Shown: positions 48,403-57,191 of the stretch, piece by piece
How positions within the stretch are numbered: the stretch's first letter is position 1
Layout: each line of letters starts with the position of its first letter
Source of the DNA: Schistocerca nitens
Taxonomy: Eukaryota > Arthropoda > Insecta > Orthoptera > Acrididae
DNA length: 64,000 nucleotides
Assembly: GCF_023898315.1 (NCBI RefSeq)
Contig: NC_064619.1
Span: 477,627,376-477,691,375, forward strand
Direction of reading: 5' to 3'
The notes under the pieces: generated by a model
Databases searched by the model: none
Told to the model about the DNA's origin: nothing
Seen by the model: only the letters and a program-made list of their open reading frames with translations
Translations under genes and position numbers: made by a program

Positions 48403-51400
48403 CTGGCAGAATGTATGGAAAAAATTGACATATTAGAATATGATTCAGTGTCATGTATGTTTTTAAGTATGTTATTAAAATAAATTATCTGCATGTGTAA
48501 ATGTTAGTTTTCATTTGTCTTATTAAAGCAGCACTGACTTCTATGAAGTATATTTTATTTGTAAGTAGAGTCCTGTTTTATCCCATTTTTCCCATTTCTG
48601 TTTATCGGTAATGTCTCCTTTTTTAAATAAAAAATCTGGCCACCCTACAACAGGGGAAGATACAAAATGTATTTCTACGTGAACAAAAGAGATTTTTTTA
48701 TGGCATAGCGATTCTTACAGAAGAGAAATTTGGGTCGACTGCACACGCTAATAGTGATGGAAAATGAGAAAGGTCTGATAGGAAAGGCAGATGAAATGGG
48801 GCAATGAGTGTGTGAAGGGACAAAGGTAGACATTATTGTTGCCTCAGTAGATATTTCATTAACTGCCTTTTGAAGCTGGAAATGTTCAAAAGTGGCATTC
48901 CTGCTATTGAAAAGGACTTTGACAAAGCAGCTAAGTGATGGTAGCAAAAGACATGATTTTGCTCTGATGGGAACAAGTGTTTCTGCTATGTTCTTCAGAC
49001 GAGAGAATTAAGGTCAAGGAGAGGTGTGAGAGAGAGAGCGTACACTAATAAGGCAGTTAAGAAGATAGGGTATGGAAATCTCTGCATTTGTCTGCACATA
49101 TCCAGGATAGCTGCACGTAAGTTAGTTAAATATGAGCAAAGAGTCAAATGTCATAGATATATCAAATTCCGGCATTCATTACCAGTTCCAGGTGTCGCGA
49201 ACTTTCCTAGCAAACAACTTTCAGGATAACATCACTGTAGTCAACAATCTTAAGAATCAGTATTTATGCAAGTTTCTTTTCCAGGTCAAAAGGGAAGAGC
49301 TTTTTACATTTTTGTAGGGCATAGAAAGACGCTGGTGCCTTCTTGCAAATAATTTGTAATAAAAATGGAAACAAAACTAAGTTAATACAGTATTCACAAA
49401 ATAAATTTAAAAAATTATATTCCTTGCTCATCAATTTCTTACATGCAAAGACATTTTCAGTGCCATTGGATAACAGGAACTGGAGGAATTATTGATAAAA
49501 AATGAACTACTAAAACACACTTGCAAACATGAGAAGTTAACAGAATCTTATAAAATCATGATGGGTTGCAATGAAATTTCATCAAATGAAACAAAGGCTC
49601 AGATCCAAACAGCTGAAAAAATCAATGTCAATTTTAGGTGACTGCAGGACAGATGTTTCAATGAGGTCATAGCCTGTCTGTATCCAAATAAGTTTGTTCA
49701 CTCACCCTTAGGACTTCTGTGGCCAGATGTTCAATATGACAAAGTTTTATGGATCGATATTCTATAAAACAGTACACTTAGGAGATAGACAGATTTTTGA
49801 ATATTCTGTCAACAGCTTTGACTAGTGGCGTAATGATGTCACATTTTGGTACATATGTTCACTGTTTCATTGTTAGCTGGTGAAGGTAATGCTTGTGAAA
49901 GCAAAAGAACCTAGTTCTGGACAGACTGATCTGTAGATTAGCCCAATGTCTTTGTTATAGTGAAAGGTGACAGTTTGGTTGAGTTGACAATGCCAATAAA
50001 TGTGAAAGTAAAAAAGGTGGTTGTGATGGAGTGACATGTATCTTAGCCTGTTTGAAAAAATTGCCACTTACGTCATGTTATAGCCACCATGTTCTTTACA
50101 TTGTTTGTCGTCACATTTCCTATGCCACTGGTCAAAGCCAATGACTTATGAAATATTCTTCTTTAGCCCATAAAGTTGATGTTTTACGTTATATAAATGA
50201 TTGCAATAAACCATAAATCAGTCACAAAATGCATACTATGGCATGAGCAAATTAATCAATGTGAGACATCCGCTACAAGTGGAATCCAAATTAAAACTAA
50301 CTGTAACTCTGGTGCACTCAAAACAATTTAAATTGATCAAAAGAGTGCAGAAAATTATGTGCCATATTAAAGTTTTTTACTTCATCTATACTTACTGATG
50401 ACCCTTGTAATAAGGCTCATAGCCAAATCGCAGGTAAAAAGGATTGTTACCAGTTTCATAGCCCAGTCGCATAAAATTCTGTCTCTGACCAGAGCCTTTG
50501 TTTCCAGCTCCATGTTTATCTCCTCCATGTTGTGCCCTGCCTCTCTTAGTCTGAAAACAAAACACACTAGCAGTGACATTTACCCCTCTAAACAAACCCA
50601 ATGTTTTATGTGTACTGAATAAGTGAAGCTAACGTGTACCATGGTAAGGAGTCTACACAATAAGATGTACCTCTTAGGCTATTATGATTTATTTTTCACC
50701 ACAGGTCATTATCAAGTAATATACTGTTAACAGACATAAAATAACTAGTTAATGACTACAGTCATCCAGAGTAAATAATAGGTGATGATGAAATTCTCTG
50801 ACAAGGTCCCAAAAAGCAAAAACTATATGAGCAGAACATAATATTTACTTCGGTGTCAATACCATGTAACTGATGTTACACAAATTAATTAATTCATTGT
50901 ACAATCACTTGAGTGAAATACTTGTGTGTGCACTTTTCAATCTTATTATAAGAATAAAAGACTGTCATAATAGTCTACATTTAAAATAAAGAAAATATGT
51001 ATAGTATGATTCAATCTGTAGTGTGATGTGTCTGGTTTGACACTTCCCAGCAGGTTCAAACTCTGTTCCGAACTGGGAATCAAACATTATACCTTGCCTT
51101 CCAAAGGCAATACTCATACAGACTGATGAACCCAGGTCTGAGTCACAACAACCCTCACAACTTAAATTCTACCGATTACACTTCTCACTGAATGAGGTGG
51201 TGCAGTCGTTATCACACTGGACTTGCATTCAGGAGGACGATGATTCAAGCCGATGTCGAGCCATCCTGATTTAGGATTTCCACGATTTACCTAAATCGCT
51301 TCAGGCAAATGCCAGGATAGTTCCTTAGAAAGGGCATGGGCGACTTCCTTGCCCATCCTTCCCTAATCTGATGGAACCGATGAGCTTGCTGTTTGTTCTC

Positions 51401-53517
51401 CCCTGCAAAATCAAGCAACCAACCATTATCTTACTCCTACTTTCCAAACTTCACAGAAGCTCTACTTGCTTACACTGTGAGACTAGCTTTCCTAGAAGAA
51501 ACAATATCACCAAGAAATGTCTTAGTCACAGAGTAAGGGTTCAAGTCATGCTTGAATAGCTCAATCGGTACAGCATTGCCCACAAAAGGCTATGGTCCAT
51601 GTTTGAGTCCCGAACCAGCGCACAGTACGCATCTGCCAGTCAATTTCAAAGGTAATATGGCATTTACTAGTGGTAGTAGATTGATAATAAGGTATTTAAA
51701 ATATCTTGTAAACAGAAAAGAGAAGTGGGGGCCTACATACAATTGGCAGAACTAGTCGAGTTCTGATATTAGCTGTACATCATACAAAAATGATTGCAAC
51801 TTGTTAAGGAAAGGTAGTAAAACACCCAGATACCAATACTGCACTATGTACACCATGACAAAATAATGCCAGTAACAGACCTAAAAATGTATGGAATTAG
51901 GGAAACATGAGGCCCGGCAGTCAGATAAAGTACAAGACCCTAACAAAGTTGAAGAGAATGATTAAACTGTGACTGATTATTCACAAGTACCTACTGAATA
52001 TTTTTAATACGGCTCAATGGAAGAACCGAGGTGGTATATTGTTCTCCGGAATGATTACTTGATTGATAGGGCCATTTATTACTCATCATATATCACAAGC
52101 CTTAAATACAGAAATTTAGCCAGTTAGGCCTAGAATGTTCTGTTATCGATACAACGTATCTGACTGTGAAAAATCAGAAGTCTCTATGAAAATAAATAAA
52201 TTTTACGGAATTTGTATTATAAACAATAGAACTGAATTTGACTAAAATCCATCACCATTTCTGGGAGGGGATAAAATTAATTCAGCACTGTATGAAAAGT
52301 ATGTTAATCATGTGTAAAACATTAACATGCATCACTGAGTATGGTACAAAAACGCAAAAATTTTTGGCCATGCACATACCCACAAAAATTGTTTAAAACA
52401 TGTATTAATCCAGGAATCATTTCAAAGTGATAAAGGATTTGCCATCATAATATGATGAAAATCAATACCTCAAAATATACACACACATAGAATATACAAG
52501 TACGTTTCTATGAGGATGGGGCAGGTGGTGAACTGTGGTCTTAGTGAATGAACCACCCTAGCATTTGCCTGAAATGGTTTATGAAAACCATGGCAAACCT
52601 AAATCAGGATGGTCAAACAGAACTAATCAACTAATCCCATCCTCCCAAATATGTCAACATCTTACTACTGTCACTGCCACATTCGGCTGGTCTCTGTTGT
52701 ACAATGTTATTTTGATAACACACCGTATGTACCTGATAACTTATAATGTAAAACAAACATAGTAGGCCTAATGTGTTTTTCAAATAGCAACTTTTTGTCA
52801 CTTCTTATTTGACACTTTTGGAAACATGCATCATCTTAAAATATAACAAATGTAAGCAGGCTAAATCTGTAAATTGACTTTTACACTATTTTGATACAAA
52901 TCAAGCATATTATTCATTCAAGTTGCCGATACATAATTATGTGATAAATTTTTCCAAAAGACAAGTTTTGCTGTATGGATCTAACTATGCATAGTGAAAG
53001 TTATTCAGTGGATGCTTCTCGAATTTTTCGAAGTTTATTTTTTTAAAAAGAACACGCGTAAAAAATGGTGTGCAAACATAGAAATTAGTCTAGGTTACAA
53101 AAAGTGGTCACATAAACCTTTATTTTTCATTTACATTAGTCGCCTTCGCCAACTCTCAACCAATTTATGACCTTTCGACCTAATCCAGCGGTCGGGGAGT
53201 GCTACGGACGACTGTCACCACAGCCAAGAATTACGTCGTGGAGGGGAGAGGGGGGGGGGGGGCGAGTTGGCACTGTCACACTACATTTCCTAAGAAAACT
53301 TATTTCGATTTATCTGTGAACGCTGTAATACTTCCGAAGTTTATAATAGTTCGTAGCACTACCATATATAAAATATTGTTGTGCATTATCTGGATATCAA
53401 TACAAAGTGTTTTACCTTCTTACGAGATCCTGGATTATTGCGAATATTTGCTAGTGTCACCCGCGGGAGAGATCGTAGTAGCTCTGCTGCCTTACTTAGC
53501 TTTTCACCGGCTCCCAT
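18127..53517 (-). CDS. MRPL15: Mitochondrial large-subunit ribosomal protein L15 (uL15m), partial, 3 exons
   Basis: A component of the large subunit of the mitochondrial ribosome, encoded in the nucleus. Coding exons are 53416-53517 (34 codons, starting MGAGEKLSKAAELLRSLPRV), 50396-50550 (GRAQHGGDKHGAGNKGSGQR, then FMRLGYETGNNPFYLR) and 18127-18292 (LRRQYPPLSLLQLQRLL, PIDLTAICNTGLF, GFQLTDE). The Gly/Arg/His-rich stretch followed by the GYE-GxxPFY and RRQYPPLSL blocks is the L15 signature. Donors are GTAAAA, GTAAGT and GTGAGA; acceptors TTTTCAG and TTGCAG. Phases 0 and 2 match at both joins, the second completing a His codon. The 141 residues here are roughly the N-terminal half of the protein; the C-terminal exons lie left of the window. 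Intron 2 (18293-50395) is 32.1 kb and filled with transposons. Confidence 0.92.
18653..18902 (-). repeat. 3' LTR of gypsy copy 2
   Basis: 250 bp with TGTAGTA...TACTACA ends and a short GTT tract. The polypurine tract GAAGGAGGAG (coding strand) follows at 18903-18912. Confidence 0.92.
18828..23271 (-). pseudogene. Broken gag-pol of gypsy copy 2
   Basis: The frame starts with the intact N-terminus MEDLVRVLVAQQ (ATG at 23271). It is then interrupted by a CAG-to-TAG stop in gag near 22867 and by a one-base deletion near 21150, in the pol segment reading ASLKEL in copy 1. A second one-base deletion lies near 20637 in RNase H, and a C-run length change in the Pro-rich tail near 19465. Between the breaks the domains match copy 1: protease VDTGAVVSLL, RT YLDDIIVTG, RNase H, and integrase with HIDFAGPF and VSDNG. 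YLDDII here is the expected RT form, where copy 1 has YLDDTI. The breaks make it non-autonomous. Confidence 0.93.
23343..23616 (-). repeat. 5' LTR of gypsy copy 2
   Basis: 274 bp with the same ends and a longer GTT tract of about ten units (23450-23486). It differs from its partner LTR at roughly seven sites by eye outside the microsatellite. Confidence 0.92.
23622..25990. other. Intronic AT-rich DNA with a split dispersed repeat
   Basis: No gene is recognised. Segments at about 24569-24615 and 25345-25560 both resemble consecutive parts of the contiguous segment 29812-30055. They look like one copy of a dispersed repeat broken by about 730 bp of other sequence. Short open frames at 24968-25449 match nothing I know. 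Confidence 0.45.
26686..26926 (-). mobile_element. tRNA-derived SINE inserted in the Penelope-like element
   Basis: 241 bp flanked by a perfect 11-bp duplication ACTAATTAACT (26675-26685 and 26927-26937). On the minus strand it begins with a tRNA-like head containing an A-box region (GTGGCGCAGTGGCTAGC) and a B-box (GGTTCAATCCC), has a conserved body (CATCCTGATTTAGG), and ends in AACC repeats. Related copies lie at 51191-51416 and about 52510-52640. It is a retroposed RNA polymerase III element, not a working tRNA gene. Confidence 0.93.
26974..27000. repeat. TA microsatellite
   Basis: About 13 TA units within the Penelope-like remnant. Confidence 0.95.
28540..29791 (-). mobile_element. mariner-family transposon, decayed
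   Basis: About 1252 bp between TA dinucleotides (28538-28539, 29792-29793). Inverted ends share GGTGCACAAGTTCGTA. Minus-strand fragments give the N-terminal helix-turn-helix region (ARKWIAKWRNCNIPDTFF, FDISDSPCTGRPT) and later VVYYELLPQGITITADIYC. Next comes LLHKNAHQDSARLTDTIQE, where mariner normally has LLHDNARPH. The second catalytic Asp is therefore replaced by Lys, and there are several stops, so the transposase is dead. Confidence 0.88.
28560..29670 (-). pseudogene. mariner transposase remnant
   Basis: Reading from about 29665 downward: HTH domain pieces (29364-29561 frame), a lost middle, then the C-terminal catalytic part at 28802-29017. At least two frame changes and several stops interrupt it. 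The catalytic DD34D triad is incomplete (Lys in place of the second Asp). Confidence 0.8.
29792..32026. other. Intronic stretch without gene
   Basis: The left end (29812-30055) is the contiguous copy of a dispersed repeat also seen split at 24.57/25.35 kb. At 30580-30910 base composition rises to a GC-richer island with short repeats of CAGTC/GGCA type. It could be an LTR or 5' UTR of an unknown element, but I see no ends or coding frame. The rest is AT-rich. Confidence 0.4.
32226..35818 (-). pseudogene. LINE ORF2 (endonuclease, RT, RNase H) with two lesions
   Basis: ORF2 begins at ATG 35818 (MSIIHWNIRG). Codon 12 (35783-35785) is TGA where an Arg codon is expected. The AP endonuclease follows (CLQETKL, GDFNAHHPLWGS, SDHFPCVLRL), then RT (DGIHIQMLLHL, YRPISLTSSVYKVLERM, QCGFRKRRSAVDHL). 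Near 34088-34093 one base is missing from a T run on the coding strand, shifting the frame. The second half is open from there to 32226 with NGVPQGSVLS, FVDDFAIYY and an RNase H domain (FIYTDGSKTS, VSTAELYAVV, YVICSDS). The RNase H has lost roughly 40 residues before GNEAADIAAKAA, and the protein ends with a CCHC-like CPHCSQ...H...C motif. It once made target-primed reverse transcription possible; these changes disable it. Confidence 0.92.
35859..37241 (-). CDS. LINE ORF1 protein (Gag-like, zinc knuckles)
   Basis: 460 codons, intact, with ATG at 37241 (MGDSSAMVSS). The N-terminal half contains a region like the RNA-binding core of I-type ORF1 proteins (RTSLLHTFPVWVEPHRTLNS). A Cys/His region follows (CYRCQRFNHTSQSC and CINCMGDHAASSRDCPVF, about residues 190-260). 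The middle CCHC unit has CVTSGK where CVKCG is usual, so one Cys is lost. The C-terminus is Ser/Pro/Arg-rich and low complexity. Such proteins bind LINE RNA to form the ribonucleoprotein. It ends 41 bp before the ORF2 start. Confidence 0.88.
   Translation of the reverse strand: MGDSSAMVSSPSTMSAHKRKFTESQPQTVLPSLPQFLVVSRSDEGHNFSTVNPFIIQKGVDAIAGPVKSCSRLRNGTLLLETHSALQAQKLLRTSLLHTFPVWVEPHRTLNSSRGVVYTRSLDGLSDEEIQHYLSDQGVTAVHRVMKRVDTNIIPTRTVFLTFDKVQLPSKIKAGYEIISIRPYVPNPTRCYRCQRFNHTSQSCSNPAKCVTSGKDAHEGACPPPSPRCINCMGDHAASSRDCPVFKDEKLIQEIRVKEKVSTFAARKLFASRQPTVPQKGKYSAVLASHRPTKEAATQTCDLTFSTTVVRSASAKIARSTSPLSPAHSMAHPSSGSAKSRAQKSDAKSSKKEHTREEFSRTATSQPSVPPSSKHHTSKKATKKPSSSPSPPRRVPSTAPPGGSRPRPSSVSPRRTAGGRSTGRSLVAGAAPDQPMDQDLLPSAECHSMLSVASSEQSLS
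37242..37901 (-). promoter_or_regulatory. LINE 5' UTR / internal promoter region
   Basis: 660 bp upstream of ORF1, GC- and purine/pyrimidine-rich, containing a G10 run at 37759-37768 (plus strand). I-type LINEs carry internal promoters here; no specific motif is claimed. Confidence 0.55.
37914..39480. other. Non-coding; contains a TATA-bearing GC-richer segment
   Basis: No gene is seen from 37914 to 38980. From 38981 a GC-richer segment begins TGTTACGGTGCTGCGGGC. It has TATATAAA at 39157-39164 and an initiator-like TCACAAGCATTCAGTG about 20 bp later. It could be a solo LTR or the promoter and 5' UTR of the hAT-like gene that follows; ends and duplications could not be found. Confidence 0.4.
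41432..41866 (+). repeat. Left long TIR of the Sola-like element
   Basis: About 435 bp. The outer 20 bp and two inner blocks (41545-41600 and 41745-41866) match the right arm in reverse complement, and the intervening sequence is diverged. Confidence 0.8.
42158..44671 (+). pseudogene. Transposase of the Sola-like element (one frameshift, one stop)
   Basis: Two overlapping frames encode one protein of about 840 residues. The first (42158-43180) has an N-terminal Cys-containing region (GQKLCSTCRNFCEE), an acidic stretch (SSDDDEEDNSVVE), and a predicted helical DNA-binding part (APDSWSRNKVMKEFNV). The second frame continues from about 43141 with LGA-type motifs (CILAGAAGTHTVRVC, CMLHHCDSCP). 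It then has an RNase H-like core with VMDFSENYSFV, HYFTDGCAGQYKNR and FFATSHGKSICDVLGGTIKR, whose Asp residues are the likely catalytic ones. The frames meet at a run of nine A (43134-43142), so a one-base slip explains the break. A TAA at 44491-44493 interrupts the frame, which then stays open to 44671. It was therefore recently functional. Exact catalytic roles are inference. Confidence 0.82.
44838..45343 (-). repeat. Right long TIR of the Sola-like element
   Basis: About 505 bp, reverse complement of the left arm with indels, including an A/T homopolymer expansion at 44979-45000. It contains the matching CTCTTATAGTTTT block. Confidence 0.8.
45518..45659. repeat. 71-bp tandem duplication
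   Basis: Two adjacent copies (45518-45588, 45589-45659) starting TAGTACTAGTCTAGTAC, differing at a few bases. It lies in the 3' part of the hAT-like remnant. Confidence 0.9.
46600..48350 (+). pseudogene. Second hAT-like transposase remnant
   Basis: Pieces read in order: a zinc-finger-like CTSCYSVFSSEQEEHAEITTH at 46675-46740, and a well-preserved RNase H-like part at 46990-47400. The latter has YMSVMADASDHKSLQLLVPI, VAFFVDNCNTNFGGYKR and IGSTDHLVHRNHFVI. The C-terminal dimerisation region with GTNAVMEKVFSIVNSLWIDE is near 48165-48230. DASNHK and DNCNTNFGG-type motifs are characteristic of a hAT group common in animals. Stops and frameshifts between the parts make it inactive. Termini were not identified. 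Confidence 0.8.
48368..48398. repeat. Poly-T run
   Basis: About 31 consecutive T; a poly-A tail on the minus strand or simple slippage. Confidence 0.9.
48400..50395. other. Intron 2 end near exon 2; no gene seen
   Basis: AT-rich sequence up to the splice donor of MRPL15 exon 2. Short open frames at 48675-49317 show no motif I recognise. Confidence 0.5.
50396..50550 (-). CDS. MRPL15: MRPL15 exon 2
   Basis: 155 bp, preceded by TTTGTTTTCAG and followed by GTAAGTATAG. It encodes the rRNA-binding basic block TKRGRAQHGGDKHGAGNKGS and the GYETGNNPFYLRFGYEPYYKG block. It ends with two bases of a split His codon. Confidence 0.93.
51038..51655. mobile_element. Foldback repeat with tRNA-like inverted arms
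   Basis: The left arm (51038-51180), read in reverse complement, and the right arm (51540-51655) are diverged copies of the same tRNA-like unit. The right arm reads TAGCTCAATCGGTACAGCA (A-box-like) and TTTGAGTCCCG (B-box-like), ending ATCTGCCAGTCAATTTC. The left starts GACACTTCCCAGCAGGTTC. The unique middle (TCCAAACTTCACAGAAGCTC) continues on both sides of a SINE inserted at 51191-51416. I recognise this as an abundant insect foldback/SINE-dimer repeat. It is old and diverged. Confidence 0.7.
51191..51416 (+). mobile_element. tRNA-derived SINE (plus strand) in the foldback repeat
   Basis: Same family as 26686-26926 but older. It has a tRNA-like head (GAGGTGGTGCAGTCGTTATC, then GATTCAAGCC), a body with CATCCTGATTTAGG and CAGGCAAATGCCAGGATAG, and an AACC-type tail (AAGCAACCAACC). 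Flanking sequences ATTACACTTCTCAC and ATTATCTTACTCCTAC look like a diverged ~15-bp target duplication. Confidence 0.85.
52510..52640 (-). repeat. Degenerate SINE fragment
   Basis: A partial, diverged minus-strand copy of the same SINE body (CCTAGCATTTGCCTGAAATG, AACCTAAATCAGGATGG). Confidence 0.65.
53416..53517 (-). CDS. MRPL15: MRPL15 exon 1 (start codon exon)
   Basis: ATG at 53517 in the context AAAAATGG, 34 codons ending NNPGSRKK, then donor GTAAAA at 53415. A stronger-looking GTAAGA donor lies 8 bp earlier, but using it would put exon 2 out of frame with an immediate stop, so the downstream site was chosen. The Leu/Arg-rich LRSLPRVTLANIRNNPG block is typical of the mature N-terminus of uL15m. 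Confidence 0.9.
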
Positions 53518-55380
53518 TTTTCCTGCTTTAATTCTTTATTTACAAAACATTCTGAGTTCCAAAGTATTTCTTTCCACACACGCGGCTGCTTCCAAACAGT
53601 GATCTCTGATTTCGAGAAAGAACACCTCCTATACCACAGTCTAACATAGACTGTGTCCTATACTTGCCTCCTTCGAAGGAGCTGAATTTTTCAGTCAATA
53701 AAATGTTATTTAATGAAAATTGCTTTATCGGTTTATGTTCTTATTTACAGAATGAAGGCATCAGCTATGTACTGTTACTGTAAAACCTAAATCATTTTCA
53801 CTTTCAGATACCTGGCTTCGGTTATGAAAGCACACTTATAGGCAAAAAATGTCCAAGCCATCATGGAAAATTTGCAAGTTTTCACGAAAATAAATCAAAA
53901 TGATAGAAATAAAGATTAAGAAACCTCAAAAGCACAAAATATACTACCATAACAAGAATGAGAAAACTCCCGTTTTAAAATACGCACTCAGCAGAGACAA
54001 TGAGCTCTGACTTGTGTGTTTTACAGGAGCCCATGGTATGGACAATTGTTTCGTGTAGTCGTCGTTGGCTACTCTTCTAGGTGAGGAAGGACGTGCTCTT
54101 CAAAGTCGAGAGTGAGGTGCATATGTGGAACAGCACAGTTTACCCGCTTCTTGTGAACGTACTTGTTTTTCACAGCCGTTGTTGTAGTTGTACGAAAATG
54201 GTATGTAATGTCATAATCACACAAGGAACTGACGATGGCACCCTCTTCGCATTTTGTGTGTGTACTGTGAAGCTGGAGATTAGACAGCATTCCTGTTTTC
54301 AAACTTATTTTATATCCAAACTGTACATTTCTGGGCACAAGCTCCTTGTCGAAAATTTATCTTCTGTGTCCCTCCATAACCTCTAGAAGCCCCTAATAAG
54401 ATTTCTGAACCACTCTGTGTATGTAGAGAGACATACGGTATTAAGAGGACTTTGATGTTCAAGGTTAATAATTTGCTATGAGGATTGTGATAGTTGGCAG
54501 ATTTTGATTAGCTGGACTTAGTTCAGTGATGGCAGTATATCTCAGCAGCCACGCAAAATGAAAATCAAACATCATCATCAATGTTCTGATCTCTCCTGAT
54601 TGTGTGCATGTATTGCAAGCAGTCATTGCTGTTGAGATACGAATAAGCAGCGTAGCACTATCTTCTTACACAGTGATCACCACTTTTCATTATTAATAAC
54701 TTCTTTGTAAGAATGTGTAAACACAACAGTATTGTACACTAGCAATAGAAGGAACAAGGTTGTGCTGTTACAAATAAACTAGGAAACTTGGCAATGTTTT
54801 GCAATTGCTGAATATGTGTGCGAATTGGATATACATTCTAAACTCCTTCTCCCCCCCTCTCTCTCTGTCCATCTCCTCCTCCCCACTTTATTTGAAGACC
54901 TCCACCTCCTCCTCCTCCTTCTCTCCGCCTAGCAACACCTCCCCATCTCTCTTCCCATCTACTTCCCCTCTCTCTCTCCATCTCCTTCTCCACACCTCTC
55001 TCTGTCAATCCTCCTCCTTCTCCTGTGTCCATTTCCTTCTTTCACACTGTCCATCTCCCCTGACTCACTACCTGTTCTTCAGCTTAGTTTACTGTTATTG
55101 CAAATTCAAATTCTGTAAGAGTACTCTAATCCCAATACAATAAGTCCTAAATATAACTTTCCTGTTTTCTATAAAGTGGAGCTGTGAGGAAGACAACAAA
55201 ACACGTATGGGTACAATTTTTCTTTAAAAATATATCCAGTGAGGAAGAATATATATGGGAGCAACAGTTTATCTAATGGCTAAAATGCCCCTCTCTAATA
55301 GTATCTTTCTTGCAGTCAGTTAAATAGAAAAGATATTTAATAATAACGATTTTCCTATCTATATTACATTTATATTTATA
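53518..55380. other. Upstream of MRPL15; no gene recognised
   Basis: This should contain the MRPL15 promoter and 5' UTR (minus strand, just right of 53517). I see no clear TATA or initiator. Frames around 54069-54386 match nothing I know. 54840-55070 is a CT-rich low-complexity tract that produces spurious open frames on both strands. Confidence 0.5.
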
Positions 55381-55499
55381 TATCACATGTGTTAAAAATT
55401 TATAACTCGAGTCTGTCTGAATGTTCATTAGAGAATTGTGTCCAATTTTAGGTAAATAGTTCAAGGACGTATCAAGAATTTTCGTAACAAAGTGCCCTC

Positions 55500-55502
<3 letters not shown>

Positions 55503-55592
<90 letters not shown>

Positions 55593-55602
55593 AGAGAGAG
55601 AG
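55503..55602. repeat. Compound TA / GA microsatellite
   Basis: About 19 TA units followed by about 30 AG units with one GGAGGG interruption. Confidence 0.97.
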
Positions 55603-55660
55603 ATTAAATATGTAGCTTATATCTATCTGACATTATTAGAGTATCATATAAAAATGTGAA

Positions 55661-55711
<51 letters not shown>

Positions 55712-55714
<3 letters not shown>

Positions 55715-57130
55715 TCCTGGAAATTGAAATAAGAACACCGTGAATTCATTGTCCCAGGAAGGGGAAACTTTATTGACACATTCCTGGGGTCAGATACATC
55801 ACATGATCACACTGACAGAACCACAGGCACATAGACACAGGCAACAGAGCATGCACAATGTCGGCACTAGTACAGTGTATATCCACCTTTCGCAGCAATG
55901 CAGGCTGCTATTCTCCCATGGAGACGATCGTAGAGATGCTGGATGTAGTCCTGTGGAACGGCTTGCCATGCCATTTCCACCTGGCGCCTCAGTTGGACCA
56001 GCGTTCGTGCTGGACGTGCAGACCGCGCGAGATGACGCTTCATCCAGTCCCAAACATGCTCAATGGGGGACAGATCCGCAGATCTTGCTGGCCAGGTTAG
56101 TTGACTTACACCTTCTAGAGCACATTGGGTGGCACGGGATACATGCAGACGTGCATTGTCCTGTTGGAACAGCAAGTTCCCTTGCCGGTCTAGGAATGGT
56201 AGAACGATGGGTTCCATGACGGTTTGGATGTACCGTGCACTATTCAGTGTCCCCTCGACGATCACCAGTGGTGTACGGCCAGTGTAGGAGATCGCTCCCC
56301 ACACCATGATGCCGGGTGTTGGCCCTGTGTGCCTCGGTCATATGCAGTCCTGATTGTGGCGCTCACCTGCACGGCGCCAAACATGCATACGACCATCATT
56401 GGCACCAAGGCAGAAGCGACTCTCATCGCTGAAGACGACACGTCTCCATTCGTCCCTCCATTCACGCCTGTCGCGACACCACTGGAGGCGGGCTGCACGA
56501 TGTTGGGGCGTGAGCGGAAGACGGCCTAACGGTGTGCGGGACCGTAGCCCAGCTTCATGGAGACGGTTGCGAATGGTCCTCGCCGATACCCCAGGAGCAA
56601 CAGTGTCCCTAATTTGCTGGGAAGTGGCGGTGCGGTCCCCTACGGCACTGCGTAGGATCCTACGGTCTTGGCGTGCATCCGTGCGTCGCTGCGGTCCGGT
56701 CCCAGGTCGACGGGCACGTGCACCTTCCGCTGACCACTGCCGACAACGTCGATGTACTGTGGAGACCTCACGCCCCACGTGTTGAGCAATTCGGCGGTAC
56801 GTCCACCCGGCCTCCCACATGCCCACTATACGCCCTCGCTCAAAGTCCGTCAACTGCACATGCGGTTCACGTCCACGCTGTCGCGGCATGCTACCAGTGT
56901 TAAAGACTGCGATGGAGCTCCGTATGCCACGGCAAACTGGCTGACACTGACGGCGGCGGTGCACAAATGCTGCGCAGCTAGCGCCATTCGACGGCCAACA
57001 CCGCGGTTCCTGGTGTGTCCGCTGTGCCGTGCGTGTGATCATTGCTTGTACAGCCCTCTCACAGTGTCCGGAGCAAGTACGGTGGGTCTGACACACCGGT
57101 GTCAATGTGTTCTTTTTTCCATTTCCAGAA

Positions 57131-57133
<3 letters not shown>
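55712..57133 (-). mobile_element. Tc1-like transposon, nearly intact
   Basis: 1422 bp within a TA microsatellite. The inverted ends read CACTCCTGGAAATTGAAATA (left) and CACTTCTGGAAATGGAAAAA (right, read inward), both followed shortly by AGAACAC. TA lies on both sides. One transposase frame fills most of the element on the minus strand. I recognise it as a high-copy insect Tc1 family, but could not check copy number. Confidence 0.95.
55867..56889 (-). pseudogene. Tc1-like transposase with a single premature stop
   Basis: ATG at 56889 (MPRQRGREPHVQLTDFERGR). The product would be 340 residues: paired HTH DNA-binding domain (GMWEAGWTYRRIAQHVGR, VSTVHRRCRQWSAEG), a second helix set (TSQQIRDTVAPGVSARTIRN), then the DDE core. 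Catalytic residues are Asp in VVFSDESRF, Asp in LLFQQDNARLH and Glu in LSPIEHVWDW, about 32 residues apart by my count. The only lesion I see is TGA at 56338-56340, right after HNQDCI and between the first and second catalytic Asp; the frame then continues uninterrupted to the natural stop at 55867. An Arg codon CGA is the likely ancestor. Confidence 0.93.

Positions 57134-57191
<58 letters not shown>

Noticed and set aside
53199..53531. Plus-strand frame overlapping MRPL15 exon 1
   Set aside because: Runs through a G-run and is antisense to a well-supported exon.
54069..54386. Divergent neighbour gene upstream of MRPL15
   Set aside because: Frames open on both strands but no conserved motif or splice structure was found; not reported as a gene.
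54799..55143. Ser/Pro-rich and Gly/Glu-rich frames
   Set aside because: Low-complexity CT tract; both strands are open because of composition only.
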